Source of the DNA: Adiantum capillus-veneris
Taxonomy: Eukaryota; Streptophyta; Polypodiopsida; Polypodiales; Pteridaceae
Length of the DNA: 64,000 nucleotides
Assembly: GCA_014529385.2 (NCBI GenBank)
Contig: CM043943.1
Span: forward strand, 100,649,355-100,713,354
Direction: 5' to 3'
Made by a program: the position numbers and the translations under genes. A model generated the notes under the pieces. The model worked only from the letters and a program-made list of their open reading frames with translations, did no database searches and was not told where the DNA came from. This document shows, one piece after another, positions 1 through 12,400 of the stretch (position 1 is its first letter; each line of letters begins with the position of its first letter).

Positions 1-249
1 CCATTGAGTTTGAGATATCTTTTCTCCTCCCAAGGTAATGGTAGCATCTGGATTCTTAGTACCAATGAAAAGATACACTTCGATGACTTTTAACTCCTCT
101 GCCCAACGAAGTTTCTTAAGATTGGTATCCATGCACCATATCTTGTCAGCATCGATGGTATAGATTCCTCCAGATGGACTCCAGTTGATACCCCATCCTC
201 TATGCACCCTTGGAATAGGTGGTGCAAACACCCTATCCAAAATCATCAT
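1..249 (-). CDS. Partial ORF, probably start of a retroelement gag
   Basis: An open minus-strand frame runs from an ATG pair at 249 to the window edge, 83 codons without a stop, so its 3' end lies outside. It contains a stretch rich in Trp, Gly and Pro (RGWGINWSPSGG) followed by a region with KIWCMDTNLKKLRWAEELKV. I do not recognise the family. A tRNA-Met-like primer binding site lies about 235 bp upstream on the same strand at 482-493. That is the spacing expected between the primer site and gag of an LTR retrotransposon, so I infer a gag amino terminus. It could also be an unrelated ORF; no domain was confirmed. Confidence 0.45.
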   Translation of the reverse strand, partial: MMILDRVFAPPIPRVHRGWGINWSPSGGIYTIDADKIWCMDTNLKKLRWAEELKVIEVYLFIGTKNPDATITLGGEKISQTQW

Positions 250-481
250 CACCCTTTTTCGAAACTAATAATTTGGTGATTGGCATGCATTTTCAAACAT
301 GATGGTGAACACCTGGAATTTCAGGTAGGTTGAATGAACATTTTCCTGTACCAGGAAAGTTCAGTCTTCAATACCATATAAAAACTCAAAACAATTTTTC
401 TAGGTTCTTCTATTATTTCAAACATTCGCATCCTTCAATATCCAAACATCAATCTAAAAATATCCCCAAGCTTTAACCTAA

Positions 482-493
482 GCTCTAATACCA
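482..493 (-). other. Primer binding site, tRNA-Met type
   Basis: Read on the minus strand this is TGGTATTAGAGC, one base different from the plant initiator tRNA-Met primer site TGGTATCAGAGC seen intact in elements D and E of this window. It sits one base inside a putative LTR border (TGTGAGG at 495) and upstream of the partial ORF at 1-249. The three together suggest a minus-strand LTR retrotransposon. Confidence 0.55.
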
Positions 494-494
494 G

Positions 495-1340
495 TGTGAG
501 GTCCCTGCCCCTTGTCGAGAGGAGCGGAGTACCTTTGATAGGTCTCCAATCCTGATAAGGAAAAACCAACGGACATTGCCTTAGCTACTACGTAGCCACG
601 GGCATGAACCGTTAGTGGAGGATTGGTCCTATCTCGCTATGGCGGAGCGTGACCACCATAACCCTATCTAAAAACTATCTATAATCAATTATACCTAAAA
701 GTATAAATCTTAGAGTGGCCAACCTGTGTGCTTTTTTCTCCATGTTTCAGAAGCACAGCCGCCAAGGTTTGTCTCTTTTAAGATTTATGACTAAAAAAAA
801 AATTCTAGCATTGGAAAGTTACCCGACTCATCGGGTCCACCCGTCCATAGAATGATACCGTCGGGGTATCATTCTCCCACTTTCCACACCACACTCACCC
901 TTCTTTTGTTATCTAATTACTACCACACTGTTTAAGCATACATGTTCCTTTACTTTATTTATGATACTGGTTCGTTAAAACAGCCCTTCAAATAGTATCA
1001 TAAACAATTGTCAAACAAGAAGTCGTCCAATTTTAAACCAACAACCCTTGGATTAGGTTCACTCAAGAATCTCTACTAACGCTATTATGTCCGATCGGTA
1101 TATACATTATTTATAAAAACCCTTGTCCTCATGAGCATCCCATACCGCTCGACAAGTACTCGTTGTGCTAATCTGGACGTACTCCCGTCACAGCAACAAC
1201 GGTGCCAATCTGGGCGTCATCCTCATGCCACAGTAAAACAAAACTGTAGTATCCACCTGGGCCAATCTAGGTGTACTCACACCACAGCATCAGCGGTGCC
1301 ATCTCACGCCTCGGCAACTGCCACATAATACCAGCGCTAA
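495..1340 (-). repeat. Probable 5' LTR of the left-edge retroelement (far end undefined)
   Basis: The segment begins with TGTGAGGTCCC directly next to the primer site, as an LTR inner border should. Between about 1161 and 1300 it holds imperfect repeats of a GCCAATCTGGGCGT-like unit followed by a CACAGCA-like stretch, typical of LTR promoter repeats. I cannot place the outer border, because the partner LTR lies outside the window and no target duplication can be tested. Confidence 0.35.
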
Positions 1341-2193
1341 TAAGTAGAGATACTTGAGAAAAACCATACCGAAGGTTTTGGACAAATATTCTTTCCTATA
1401 GCAACCAGTTTAACCAGACAATCTTTCCTACTTGTCAAACATATGACGCGTTTCTTGGGGTTAAGCCCCATGGTTTCGGTCCGTGTTTTCTTTTCATAAG
1501 GTAAATAATATATTCCTATGGTCTCGCATATGCAATGATGCATAACTTGAAATTGCAATACTAACATGTACCATAGCTCCGATTGGTCCGATTGGTGGAG
1601 ACATAGCATTTTTCACAGGGATTCCACCGTTACTTGTACCAACTTCATGATCATTAGCACCTTGGGTTCGAGCATGCTTTGGAGCCATTTTTTTTTGTAC
1701 TACACTTATGTTATACACTTAGAACTTTAAATTCGTCAATTTTCCTAGTAATCTCCTTGTTTTCAAAGAGAGTCTGTAATTTGAACCCTCGTCAACTCGG
1801 ATTCACACTTAGTGTTGTTGTTTTACATCTAATTTCTATACATCAAATATTAGCTAATCGTAATTAATCAAAAAATAAATGTGTAAACTATGAGTGAAAG
1901 TTTAGGAATACATTACTTTTCTGCTTCACATTTCTAATCCAATTCTAACTTCAATTTCTATACTTCAACTAAATCAATTTTTAGTATTATTCAAAATTCT
2001 ACTTAATCTAATTGACAATAAAATTGGTGAATAAGAATTTCATCATGTATAATAAGAATATGATAAGTTCTCTTATGTATTAACTTTCAATTAACAATAT
2101 ATAAGTGAATAGTGAAGATGTACTAACTAGAGAGAGTAGGTATACTTAGAGAGATTAGAGTAAGAGAAAACATACACACATCTTTTCTAAAGT
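1341..2193. other. No recognisable gene; AT-rich
   Basis: Short minus-strand frames between 1337 and 1718 include a Met-Ala-Pro-Lys start and a Pro/Gly-rich stretch, but no domain can be recognised and frames switch quickly. From about 1700 the sequence is plain AT-rich DNA. It may still belong to the left-edge LTR element. Confidence 0.4.
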
Positions 2194-2398
2194 TAATTGA
2201 ATCTTACTATCCATTAGAGATTAGAGTAATAGATAGCACGCACACACACACACACACATAACTAATTGAATCTTACTAATCTATTAGAGATTAGAGTAAT
2301 AGATAGCACACACACACACATAACTAATTGAATCTTACTAATCTATTATAGAGATTAGAGTAAGATATAGCACACATACACACATATCCTTCTTAAAA
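2194..2398. repeat. Tandem repeat, 62-74 bp unit with internal (CA)n
   Basis: Three consecutive units start with TAATTGAATCTTACTA at 2194, 2263 and 2325. Each contains ATTAGAGATTAGAGTAATAGATAGCAC or a close variant, then a CA run of variable length, 22 bp in the first copy. A fourth truncated start follows at about 2398. Unit length varies mostly through the CA tract, which suggests slippage. Confidence 0.85.
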
Positions 2399-3129
2399 CT
2401 AATTGAATGCTCAATTAATACACACCTTATTAGTCCACTAGAGTTTTTGCTCTCTTAGTGGTTTGTGGACGCCTTCTCTCTAAGAGAAGTGGCAGCACTT
2501 CGTGAGCGCTATAGAGGCAATCTCTATGTCTAAAGTGTGAGCATGGATGCTCTATTTATAGCAGAAAGAAAAACGTCCTACTTTTTTTTCAAAAAAAAAA
2601 TATTTTTTTAATTTTTTTTTTCAAAAATCATATCCGCGTTTTTGATACCCTTGTGGTACCCATGAGCTTGACCACTTTGTCATTATCATCAAAAGATAAG
2701 GCCACACAAGGCCCCCCTCATTAAGATTAGTCAAGAGTAGCCTCTCCTTTTTCATGTGACAGTGTGTCCCACTTTGTCCCCTCCTATGTGATCCATGTGC
2801 CTTCATTTGTCATCCCTATGTATTCTTTTGTCTTTATAATTATTTTATTTATTTTCTTAATGATAATTTACTTTACATTTTCAAGTTAAACTTTACAGTA
2901 GTAAAAGAAAATTCAACAATCAGTAAATAAGTCTTGCAATAAGTTAGTTAGTGATTCATATAGCTAAACATGTCAGAATTTTGTAGCGTAAATTTTAAAT
3001 TCTAGGTTTTCTCAACCTACGATTCATAATTTGAATTTGAATATCTTAAATAATGAGTGATGGTTTAAAAAATTCAAATGCGTAATAGAACTTGTGTGAA
3101 ATTTGAAAGTAAAGACCTTACAATCGCTA
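2399..3129. other. No gene seen; AT-rich with homopolymer runs
   Basis: The sequence contains a T/A homopolymer stretch near 2584-2630 and short frames only. By analogy with element C this is where the 3' end and 3' LTR of the element owning the 3.1-5.6 kb ORF would be, but no LTR border or partner is visible. Confidence 0.4.
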
Positions 3130-5587
3130 CTTTTCATTGCTCATCCACCTCCTTTGTAATCTTTTCTTTGAGTGCATCTTCCTCAGCTTTTGACAGGTGG
3201 ACCATTGGCACTATATCAGATTCTGTTAATTGTACCTAGAATTCCTCTTCCCCACCTAGACCTTCTGCTGGGTGTGTTTCCATCTCAACAAAGATACTGA
3301 GGGAATGTCAACGTGTGGCTACTCTGAAGTTCCTGCTTCTTCCCCTGTATCTTGACATACATCTCTCAGTAAGCTCGTTGACTCTTTTAAGCTTGGCTAT
3401 TTCTTTTAGCAGCTCTTCTTCTTGTTTCACCCACATTAATGCCACGTCTCTGCGTTGAGAGTGCTCCAGTTTTAGCTCCAGCTAAAGGTCTTTGTTCTTT
3501 TACTCTAATGCTTTGTAGACTTAGTCTGTTTCTTTGATAGAGACTGCTATGGGATTTTCTTATATTTGCCGCAAAAAGTTGCCTCATCATTTATTCTCTT
3601 CTCTAAATATTGCAGGGAGGCATTCGCTACATCTAACTGCACTTGAATCTTCTAAACTAACAGAGTTGTAGTTAGAAGCTCGTTGGTTGGTAACCTCTGT
3701 TTGCTTTTCATCTTGGGATTTGTAGGCATTTGTGAGCTTCATAAGAAATTCACCTAACTCCTCGTGCTGCTGATCGGAGTCTTTTCGTCATATCCTGCAT
3801 TTGCTTTGTGTATTTGTTGACTTGCAGGATTACCTCATCATTTGTTTGTTGCCAATCCTCATTTCTTGTGAGCTGCCTAGATGTCTCTGCAGTCTCTTGT
3901 GACTCTCTTGACGGTGTCGTGGTGGCTGGTTGTTCTTGCCCTTGAGGTTGTCCTTGACCTTCTTCTGCTTTTTCATCTTGAGGCTTCGTGCATGCCTCGG
4001 CCCTTTCGTGCTATGTTCAAGTAGAAGGGGTTTCTTCTTAATCCTGTTCTGTGGTTTGCTCAAACCTGTGGTCTCCTGCGGGGTAGGACTTGCTTCTATT
4101 TCGGGCTCTGGTTCCTTTGCTTTAGCTTGCTCTTGTGTAGTGGCTGCATGTTGTGCAGATTCTACTGCTTGTTTCTGTTCAGACTCTATTTCTTTTGTGG
4201 GCTCAATTTTTGTGGTTCTATTTGCTTGTGATGGTGGTGGGCTTGGCATGGGGTGATCATGTTGTTCTTGTAGCAAGTGAAGAAGGTTGGGGAGACATGT
4301 CACCTTGTTCGTGATGGTCTTCTCCTTGTGCTGTTGCTTCAGATTGTTCTTGTTGCTCTCCTGACTCTTTAGCTTTTTGTTCTGCTTCTTGGGCTTCTTT
4401 CTACTTTAATGCCTCTGCCTCTTGATACATTCTTTCTAATAGGTCCTTGGGATCTTTGGCCTCTTTCCTAACATGGTGCTTTGTTCTTGGCCCTTTGATG
4501 TTTATAGGTACCCACTTTGCAGGGTCCTTGTCTTGAGCTTGGTGGCTTCGTTCATAAGAGTGATTCTCTCTCTCAAAATCTTGCCTGCTTCTGTTGTGGC
4601 TCCTCTTGATGTGTTGCCACAACTTTTCTTTTCATCTCTTCTCGTTGGACTCTTTTTTCCTCATGTCAGAGCAGTCACTACTATGCATTTCGAGAGATCT
4701 CTCGGCAGATTCTTCATCAGATTTGTATGTTCTCTTGGTAGATCTTTTGGTTCGAGGGAAAGGTTGTGCAGACACAATCCAAGTGTTCTGATCCGGGGCA
4801 AGTGGCAAGTTATTTGCCTTGCCAATAGCATGGTAGGCATTTCTTGTGAGAACCTCTGGTGCTCCCATATATGTTATTTTACCCTCTTTCTTTGTCCCTT
4901 TCAGCCTGGACAACACGTAATGCACGTGGTCAATTGGCTGCATGGTTGTCAACTTGAGAACTTGTGTAAAGGCGGTCGCAAACCAGATGATTGGGTGGCG
5001 TGTATCTTGGCGGTCCTTTAGCGAGGAAATGGAAGTGTTGGTGGTACAATCTTGCAGGTTCTTCCACTTGCTTCTGGATGAGATCGGCAAATGTGGCAGC
5101 AACGGTTTCCTTGGTGAAAGTGCCTGCTCTTTTTCTATCTCTTGCCCTCATGGTCATTCCTTCTGTTGGCAGTTTGAGAGCTTCGGCCACGATCTCTTTC
5201 GTAATTACTACTTCGACTTTTTTCCCTTGGTGGTCGGAGATCTAGGTTGTCTAATCTTCAGAGCTCATAAGATTTTGGGAAATCCACTTCACACTGCTCT
5301 TGTTCGTAAAACTCTCTGAGCCCCCGCCTTTGGTTGGCTTCTTTGGTCTCGGGCTTTGCTGCAACATCATATACTTCTTTTGGTAGAAGTTGCAGCTCTA
5401 CCTGATGTCCTTCTTCACTTTTGAATCTACATGTGAACACTGTGGTGTTGTTCTCTTCCAATTGTTCTCTTGACAGATAGGTCGCTTTGGAAGTTTTGAC
5501 TGAACTCGGGTCCAGTTGGTATGGTGGTATCTCTTGCAACTTCTCCTTTTGCAAGAGCTTCTTTTTGGCCTTCTCTACAGCTTGCAT
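3130..5587 (-). pseudogene. Decayed extra ORF (coiled-coil protein) of a giant Ty3-type retroelement
   Basis: Minus-strand reading pieces join from about 5587 downwards: a Lys-rich start (MQAVEKAKKKLLQKEK), a globular part at 5190-4930 and 4960-4630, an Arg/Lys/Ser-rich part at 4622-4401, then Glu/Gln/Lys-rich coiled-coil pieces at 4303-3830 and near 3590-3130. At least one frameshift (about 4930-4960) and many stops break it. The globular part matches, block by block, the domain at about residues 150-270 of the ORF at 59133. Shared blocks are LYHQHFHF versus LYNQYFHM, a following Pro-Pro, conserved Asn and His-Tyr positions, and EVLTRNAYHAI versus ELITKVIYGAL. It therefore looks like the 3' ORF of a relative of element C in the opposite orientation. 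Its function is unknown. Confidence 0.6.
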
Positions 5588-8298
5588 GGCTCCTATTAAG
5601 TGAATAGAGCGTCAAAGTTAGCAAATTTGACAAATTATTATCTGAAGTGTCCTAAGTCTACATTGTTGATAAATAGAGTCCAATTTGCTTCAAATAAATT
5701 TTTGATCAAGCATAGATGCATTAAAACATGTAACGATAAAAATCATGAAGTCAAAACAAAAAATTGCAACAAAAGAAAATAATCGCAATTATTTACAACT
5801 GAGTAATTTTTCAACTTTTTGCAAATTTGACATTATAGACTTGAAGTATATACCAACTACATACTCTGAGTGAAATATGGCCTCATTCGAGTGCACAGGG
5901 TGAGAATGGTACCAGATTTAAGCTTTAGGCCTCTGAAACAATAGATGTGAAGGAATTTTGATATTTTGAGCTCCAAATTTGTTCAAAATTGGCTAGTGGG
6001 CTTAGGACATCATGCACTTTGGTCCCATGATGGCAAAGTTACAAATTTTTTCCATTTTGGCCAAAAAGTAAATAATCGTGATATTAACTTTTTCATCAAA
6101 ATGAACATTTTTTGGGTACAACTTGGTTCTAGGTATGGTGTAGACCCTGTGTATGTGATATGAGGTGATTTGGATCAAAAAATATAGCTCATAACTCAGA
6201 AATTGGCATGTAATAGGTGTGTACAAGTGATAGGTGAGGTGAGGATACAATTTTCAAGCCAAAATATTGCAAAAGTAAATAATCACGATTATTTTCAGCA
6301 GTCAACTTTTTCTTGCAAAACTTGAAAATTTTGACCTAAACACATTCTATACACCTAAGAAAAGTCCTAAATTGAATTTAGTCTTGTCAGCATCACTTTG
6401 TGCTTTGTTGACATTGAAATCATCGATTTTTGTGAGTACATGGCCTGTAGAGTTGGTTAGTCACTTTTGAGGCTATAGACTTGTCCTGAACATAGTCCTG
6501 AAGCAACTCATCCAATTTTGGCCCATTTGGAGTCAGTTTGATCTCGTATGTCAAATTTGACTCTTTATAGCCTTCGAACCGTTTTTTGAGGGCTTGACTT
6601 GATGGATTTTATATAACCAATCATATACATTGTGTTTCAACCTCATATGTAAGTCGTCTATGGAGTCAGAATCCAAATTTGTCATCTGCCAAAAACCTAG
6701 CTTTTCTACTTGGAACCCCCTCGACCCTTGCCAACTGGTCAACTATTGATATAGAAGTGTTCTATTATGTTGTTACATGCTACAGTTCAAGTCTCATCCG
6801 ATTTGGTTGAGCTGACAGGCCGCTATGGTTGATTTTTGGTCGAAGTTCTTCGTGCACTGCTCAAATTCTAGGGTTTTTTCCAGGGGTCTAGACTAGCTAC
6901 TGGCCTTACAAAATGGATCATTGATAAATATAGAACTTACCACTCATGTCTCGTGTGAGACGGCGCTGAAAACAGGTGACTGTGGACTCCGGAAAATACG
7001 CGCGAAGAGGGTCGAAAGGCTCTCTCACCAAAGGCAACAAGTGGAAATGAGGTTATTTTAACCTACCTTGGGTATCTATACTCAGACTTCTCGAACCATT
7101 TTTTCCCAAATTCCCCCGTTAGTCCTACTAGGCCGTAAAATGTTAGACTCAAAAATTTCTCCAATCGGATTCTTGTAGCTCATTCTACAAGAATCTGCCA
7201 AAGTAGGTTTGGCCACCTAATTTAGGCTTCTCGCTTCCATCTGTCGTTTGATTGCAATTTTTTGTGCATGTCTGCCTTGTCTTTCTGATCATCACCATGT
7301 CTTCAGTTTTTCCATCTAAGCTCCTTTGCTATTTATTATTAATTTTTGACTTGTTTATTGGAAAAATCAACGAAAATAACAAAATGTGCTAAAAAAGGAA
7401 AGTGAAAATCCAATAATTAAGAAAATACATTGAAAAACACAGCTTTATTGTCTTTTGTTGGATTTCTCTATTTTTAAGTCTCAATATCAAGAAAAATAAT
7501 GATAAATAACCAAAAAGGACTATTTTTTATGATTTTTTGATAGTATATACACTATTTACACTCATCGGGTAGATATTATCAGTTAAATTCCCTTTTGTGA
7601 TTATAAGGTATTTGGCAAAAATCACACGTTAACATCAAAGATTTTCCTCTCTCTTCAAACATAACCCTTAATTACTTAGTGCCCTTCCACCCCTCCTAGA
7701 TGGCATACTCCGGGACGACTCTGTGTATGGGTTGAACAATCGTGTCTATGTATAGCCTTGGTTGGAACTACCATGCTTTGAAGATCAATGCTATTCAAAT
7801 TATTATGTTTTGCAAGAGTTGGGTCTTAAGTAATTAACTCAAGGGTTTTTGATGTCGAGGATTGCTGATGATGTCTGCCAAAGAGAAAATCTTGTAGCTT
7901 GTGTGCTCTCTTCTTGATTGTACGATCAAGATGCTTTACCATGCTGATTGCCTGAGTTGTGGTGATCAGTTTTGACTATTGTCGAGCTCTTCCCCACCAT
8001 TCATATTTTGGTTTATCTTGGTTAGAATGGATTGGTTGAGGTTTTTGAGACTTAACCCTCCATTGCTTGATTGGTTTTCTAGTTTGCAGAGAGGATAAGT
8101 GTTCTTTTTTCTTCCAAATCCATTGTGTGTTAGGTTCCTTGCTCGGAGATGCTCATCTCTGTGTTTTGCTCTTTGGAACTTGCTTTGGTATTGCCGATGA
8201 TGTTTTGGGCACCCAGATTTGAATCAGCTTGTCCTTAAGCTGTGCATTTGGTACCCAAATTTACATGACTCCTTGCATGCTACTTGTAGAATTGGCTG
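5588..8298. other. Non-coding AT-rich stretch, probably untranslated region upstream of the decayed extra ORF
   Basis: No frame longer than about 80 codons is convincing. The stretch lies upstream of the 3.1-5.6 kb ORF on the minus strand, the same place where element C has 2.8 kb of untranslated sequence before its extra ORF. I do not see the 24-bp palindromes of element C here. Confidence 0.4.
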
Positions 8299-8487
8299 GC
8301 CAATGAGCGATTGGCTTTTGGTGATTTCAGTCATTTGAGTGTAGCCTGAGTTAGATGCAAGTTGTTTGTTGTTTTTCGAGAGATTGACAACCTCTTGTAG
8401 CCTCTATGCACTGATCGAGTCAGCTTCATCCCATGGATTGACAATTTAATCGTGATTCTTGCTAAATCTGCAATAAGATAGGAGTGA
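8299..8487 (+). repeat. 189-bp direct repeat, copy 1
   Basis: This stretch is repeated at 9199-9387 with no net insertion or deletion, an exact 900-bp offset. Shared landmarks include GTCATTTGAGTGTAGC, GAGATTGACAACC, GTAGCCTCTATGCACT and CCATGGATTGACAATTTAAT. Differences are scattered substitutions, so the duplication is old. Confidence 0.85.
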
Positions 8488-9198
8488 TAGCAACAAGCTA
8501 ACTTGGATACCATTTTTCGGATTGCTCATTGTAAAAACACTTATTATTTTAATAAATTGGGAATACTGTAACTCCTATTTTTTGGCTAAACCTTGTAATT
8601 GATGAGCCGGGGCTACCAGCTTCCAGATTGTATCAACCTGTCAGTACCCATCTTTAGTTAGAGCTTCCATATTATTAGTTTTGACCACCAAAAACCTTGG
8701 CTAAGGTATAAAAGCCAATTTTTGTAAGTTAATTTGGAGTTTTGGATAATGAAATACACAACGTGAGCTAACGGTGCTCACTTCTCTCCTTCTTGTGATT
8801 CCTACTCCCTCCCCGGTTGTCACATTGCAGTCCTATTTGTTGCATTGCAACTACAGGTAAGAGCTCTAAGCATTGACGTAGACACTTTACGATATTTTGT
8901 TGCTTTTGGTGTCGCCGAGACCCGTGGCCTAATTTCAGCATAAGTAGGAATTTACACTTCAAAATCAAAAATTAAGCATAGGCAGGGAATTGGGGCATCA
9001 TTGCTAAGCATTTAGGTGCATTTTGGGTCGAAAACGACTAGAGTAAAAAATCCACTACTATTAATAATTGTGATTTTTGCACTTGACCTAAAGTGGGATT
9101 TGAGACCATAAGCATATGTGCTTAGGTCTTATAAAATTATCCTAGAAGTTTCGTTACGTTTGGATGTCATTTTATCCTGTAACGGATGTGATTTGTTT
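8488..9198 (+). promoter_or_regulatory. Segment between the 189-bp repeats, with a TATA-like box
   Basis: A plant-like TATAAAAG lies at 8707-8714, followed by a short leader and a CT-rich stretch (about 8780-8815). This looks like a retroelement promoter (U3-R type), but no LTR borders or target duplication are visible and no coding frame follows on the plus strand. Confidence 0.3.
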
Positions 9199-9387
9199 GC
9201 CGATGAGTGATTGGATTTTGGTGATTTTAGTCATTTGAGTGTAGCTTGAGTTAGATGTGAGTTTTTTGTTGTTTTCCAAGAGATTGACAACCTTTTGTAG
9301 CCTCTATGCACTCATCAGGTCAGCTTTGTCCCATGGATTGACAATTTAATTGTGGTTCTCGCTAAATCTATAATAAGATAGGAGTGA
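9199..9387 (+). repeat. 189-bp direct repeat, copy 2
   Basis: This is the partner of 8299-8487 at an exact 900-bp offset. It ends at GGAGTGA just before the 3' end of the decayed DDE transposase frames, so the duplicated piece may belong to the untranslated end of that element. Confidence 0.85.
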
Positions 9388-9454
9388 GGTTAGACACTCA
9401 TCCCACAACATTGTACTAGATGTCAAAGTACCTGGATGATGGGCTACTTGTGGA

Positions 9455-12400
9455 CTAGCTTGAGGTGTACGCATCCAATTTCTTGTAATACAGACCTTGC
9501 ACAACATATGAGCCTCTATCAATTGCATTGCCCCACTCATCGAGGTACCCCTTCTCCACATTTTCCTTTGCTGCATGACACTTGACCACGTAGAAATCCA
9601 TATCCTTGACGTTGGTCGCAACATCTGGATTTACAAAAAATGTGTCCCCAGCACATAGAGTGCTACTCAACACATTATGATGACCTTTGTACGTGAAGTC
9701 ATTGTAGGCATGATAATACCAAGGATGCATGTGACCTTTATTGATGTTGCGATTTCATCTTCCATGCATGCATGCATCACATAATCATGCCAAGGCTCTT
9801 GTTGTAAGGGCAACTAGATCCCCATAGTTGTGACCACAAAAATCATGCAGAGAGCGAGTTTTTGCCACAGTGGCACAATTCCACTTCACCTCCCTATTCA
9901 CTTCCCCCTCTTTAACCTCCGAGAACACACGGGCACATTCCCTTTCTTTTGAAGGATAGTGTGAAGGTGCTCCTTGCAATAGGTTGGCTTGGCAATAAGC
10001 AACCACATCAGCTGCACACCCCAAAATAGCTCCATTAGTTTTTAGTTGTTCATGGTCAAGGTTCTTTTCACAACTACTCCTGCACCATCCTGCTCTCCCT
10101 TGCCGTGCCCTAATCCAAAGAACATCCAGCTCATCCCCATCTCTCTGAGTCCACCATATCTTGCAACAAAGTAAAATGGAATCGTTCCCTTGACCTGTGA
10201 GGCTGCACCATCAGACCACACCCAATGTTGCTTAGGAGTGACACCCTCTTGTTGTAATCAATCACGATGTAGCATGAAGCAATGTTGCATGAACAATGTG
10301 TCGTGCACCTTGTCATCTGATATGAAAAAGTGGATAGTTTTGACTACCTCCCCTGTCGTGCGGTAGTACGTTATGTGTACAAAAATGGTTACTTGACTAG
10401 AGTGCCAATGCATTGATTGAATCTCATTTTGTTCCTTGAAGGCATAATTCTCTGCAAAATCAACAACAACTGACATCCTTGAAATTATTATCCTTGCCAT
10501 CGTTCCACATAGTTATGAGTGATAAAGACCTCCAACTTGGTCTTCAAGAGTTGAAGAAACTCCCAGTACTGCATTTCTTTGTGCAAAAGATCTTTTCTTT
10601 TGTTACTATTTCCCTGCTTGTCTTGAGCTTGTACATATGCAAATACTTTCACCTTAATACTATTACCTGGCTTTGCTGTCTCCAAGAATCATAATTCCAA
10701 GCTATTCACTCCACATGTCAAACACTCTCCCATCAGGCATTCCATTCTATGGAAAACTGCATCTGCGGGCTTTGGACAGAGAACAGACTCCCACATATGG
10801 TTGACACCTTTGAACGTGTGTTGTGAAGCCAAGCAACCCTTGCTAATGTTCTAACTTGGGGCACATATACTGCATATATAGTCACAAACTGCTCTATGCA
10901 GCCCAAAAGCATGAGAGTGCATGCGGTTTAGTGTGTCCTTCAAATAGGACATACGCACATGGTATTTGCAACAGCATGTGTATCCATCCTTTAGCCGCCT
11001 ACAAATTAATGGCTTCAACATCTCAAAAATTCTCATGTCAATCTTGCAATTTGGATGTTTTTCCTTGAATCTACCAAATAACTCAACTTGCAACATCCAA
11101 ATGATGATCGGTATTCAGATTGCTAACTAGGACATCGAGCATTTTCATGAAAACAAATCATAGTGTTAAATAGCACAATCAACATCCTAATGTGCATGCA
11201 ACAATGTATGTTAACTAGCATAAAGAGTGTTATTTAGTATATATCTTGTGTTTACAATGTAACTCTGTATGCTAGGTAGAGCAAACGTCATGCTAACTAG
11301 CGCAGACCATATGCTAACTAGCATAGACATCCATCATGCTGTTGAGTAGACTAGGTGTTAACTTGTAGAAATCATTTTGATTAGCATACTCGATATGCTA
11401 ACCATCATACTTCATATGCTAGCTAGCATACCTAGCCCAACTGCTAGTTCTAACTAGCATAACCCTTGTCTTAAATAGCATACCCAACTGCTAGTTCTAA
11501 CAAGCATAACCCTTGTATTAAATAGCATACCCATCATGCTAGTGAGAATACTAATTGTTAACTAGCATAAGTGGGGTTAACTTGCATACTTTTTGTGTTG
11601 ACCAACTAATTTTGTATGCTATTTAGAACTCAAGGCCTGGTAACGAGCATACTCCATATGCTACCTAGCAAACTCCATGTGCTAACTAGCACAATCACTT
11701 TCTATTAGACAACGTACTTATCATGCAATTGAGCATACTAGGTATGTAACTAGCATACCATGTATGTTAATTAGCATCCATATTGTGTTAACCAACTAGC
11801 TTTGTATGCTATTTAGGACCCAAGGCATGCTAACTAGCATACTCCATATGCTAACTAGCACGGTCCATATGCTAACTACCATAGTCTATATGCTAACTAG
11901 CACAGTCTATATGCTAACTAGCATACTCCATATGCTAACTACCATAGTCACTGTGATAACTAGTATACACATTAGGACACCAATCATGCTATTGAGCATA
12001 CTAGGTGCTAACTAGCATAAATTATGCTAATTAGCATACATCTTGTGTTGAGTAGATCACTTTGTATGCTAGGTAGCGCACAAGGCATGCTAACTAGCAT
12101 ACTCCATATGCTAACCAACATACTCCATATGCTAAATAGCATACCCAGCCCAGCTGCTAGTTCTAACTAGCATAACCCTTGTATTAAATAGCATACACAT
12201 CATCCTAGTGATCATACTAGGTGCTAACTAGCATAAGTGATTCTAACTTGCATACCTTTTGTGTTGAACAACTAACTCTGTATGCTATTTATAACTCAAG
12301 GCCTACTAACTAGCAAACTCCATATGCTAACTAGCATAATCACTTTCTGTTAGACAGTATACTTATCATGCAATTGAGCATACTAGGTATATAGCTAGCA

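Noticed and set aside
1337-1718. Two overlapping minus-strand frames, one starting Met-Ala-Pro-Lys
   Set aside because: They are short, have no recognisable domain and switch frame; they may be a gag scrap but cannot be supported.
3930-5319. Long plus-strand frames opposite the decayed coiled-coil ORF
   Set aside because: Cys/Phe/Ser-rich composition is typical of the antisense of Lys/Glu/Gln-rich coding sequence; the minus strand aligns with the ORF at 59133.
8299-9387. Miniature LTR retrotransposon (TRIM) with 189-bp terminal repeats
   Set aside because: Repeat borders lack TG...CA, and no primer site, polypurine tract or target duplication is visible.
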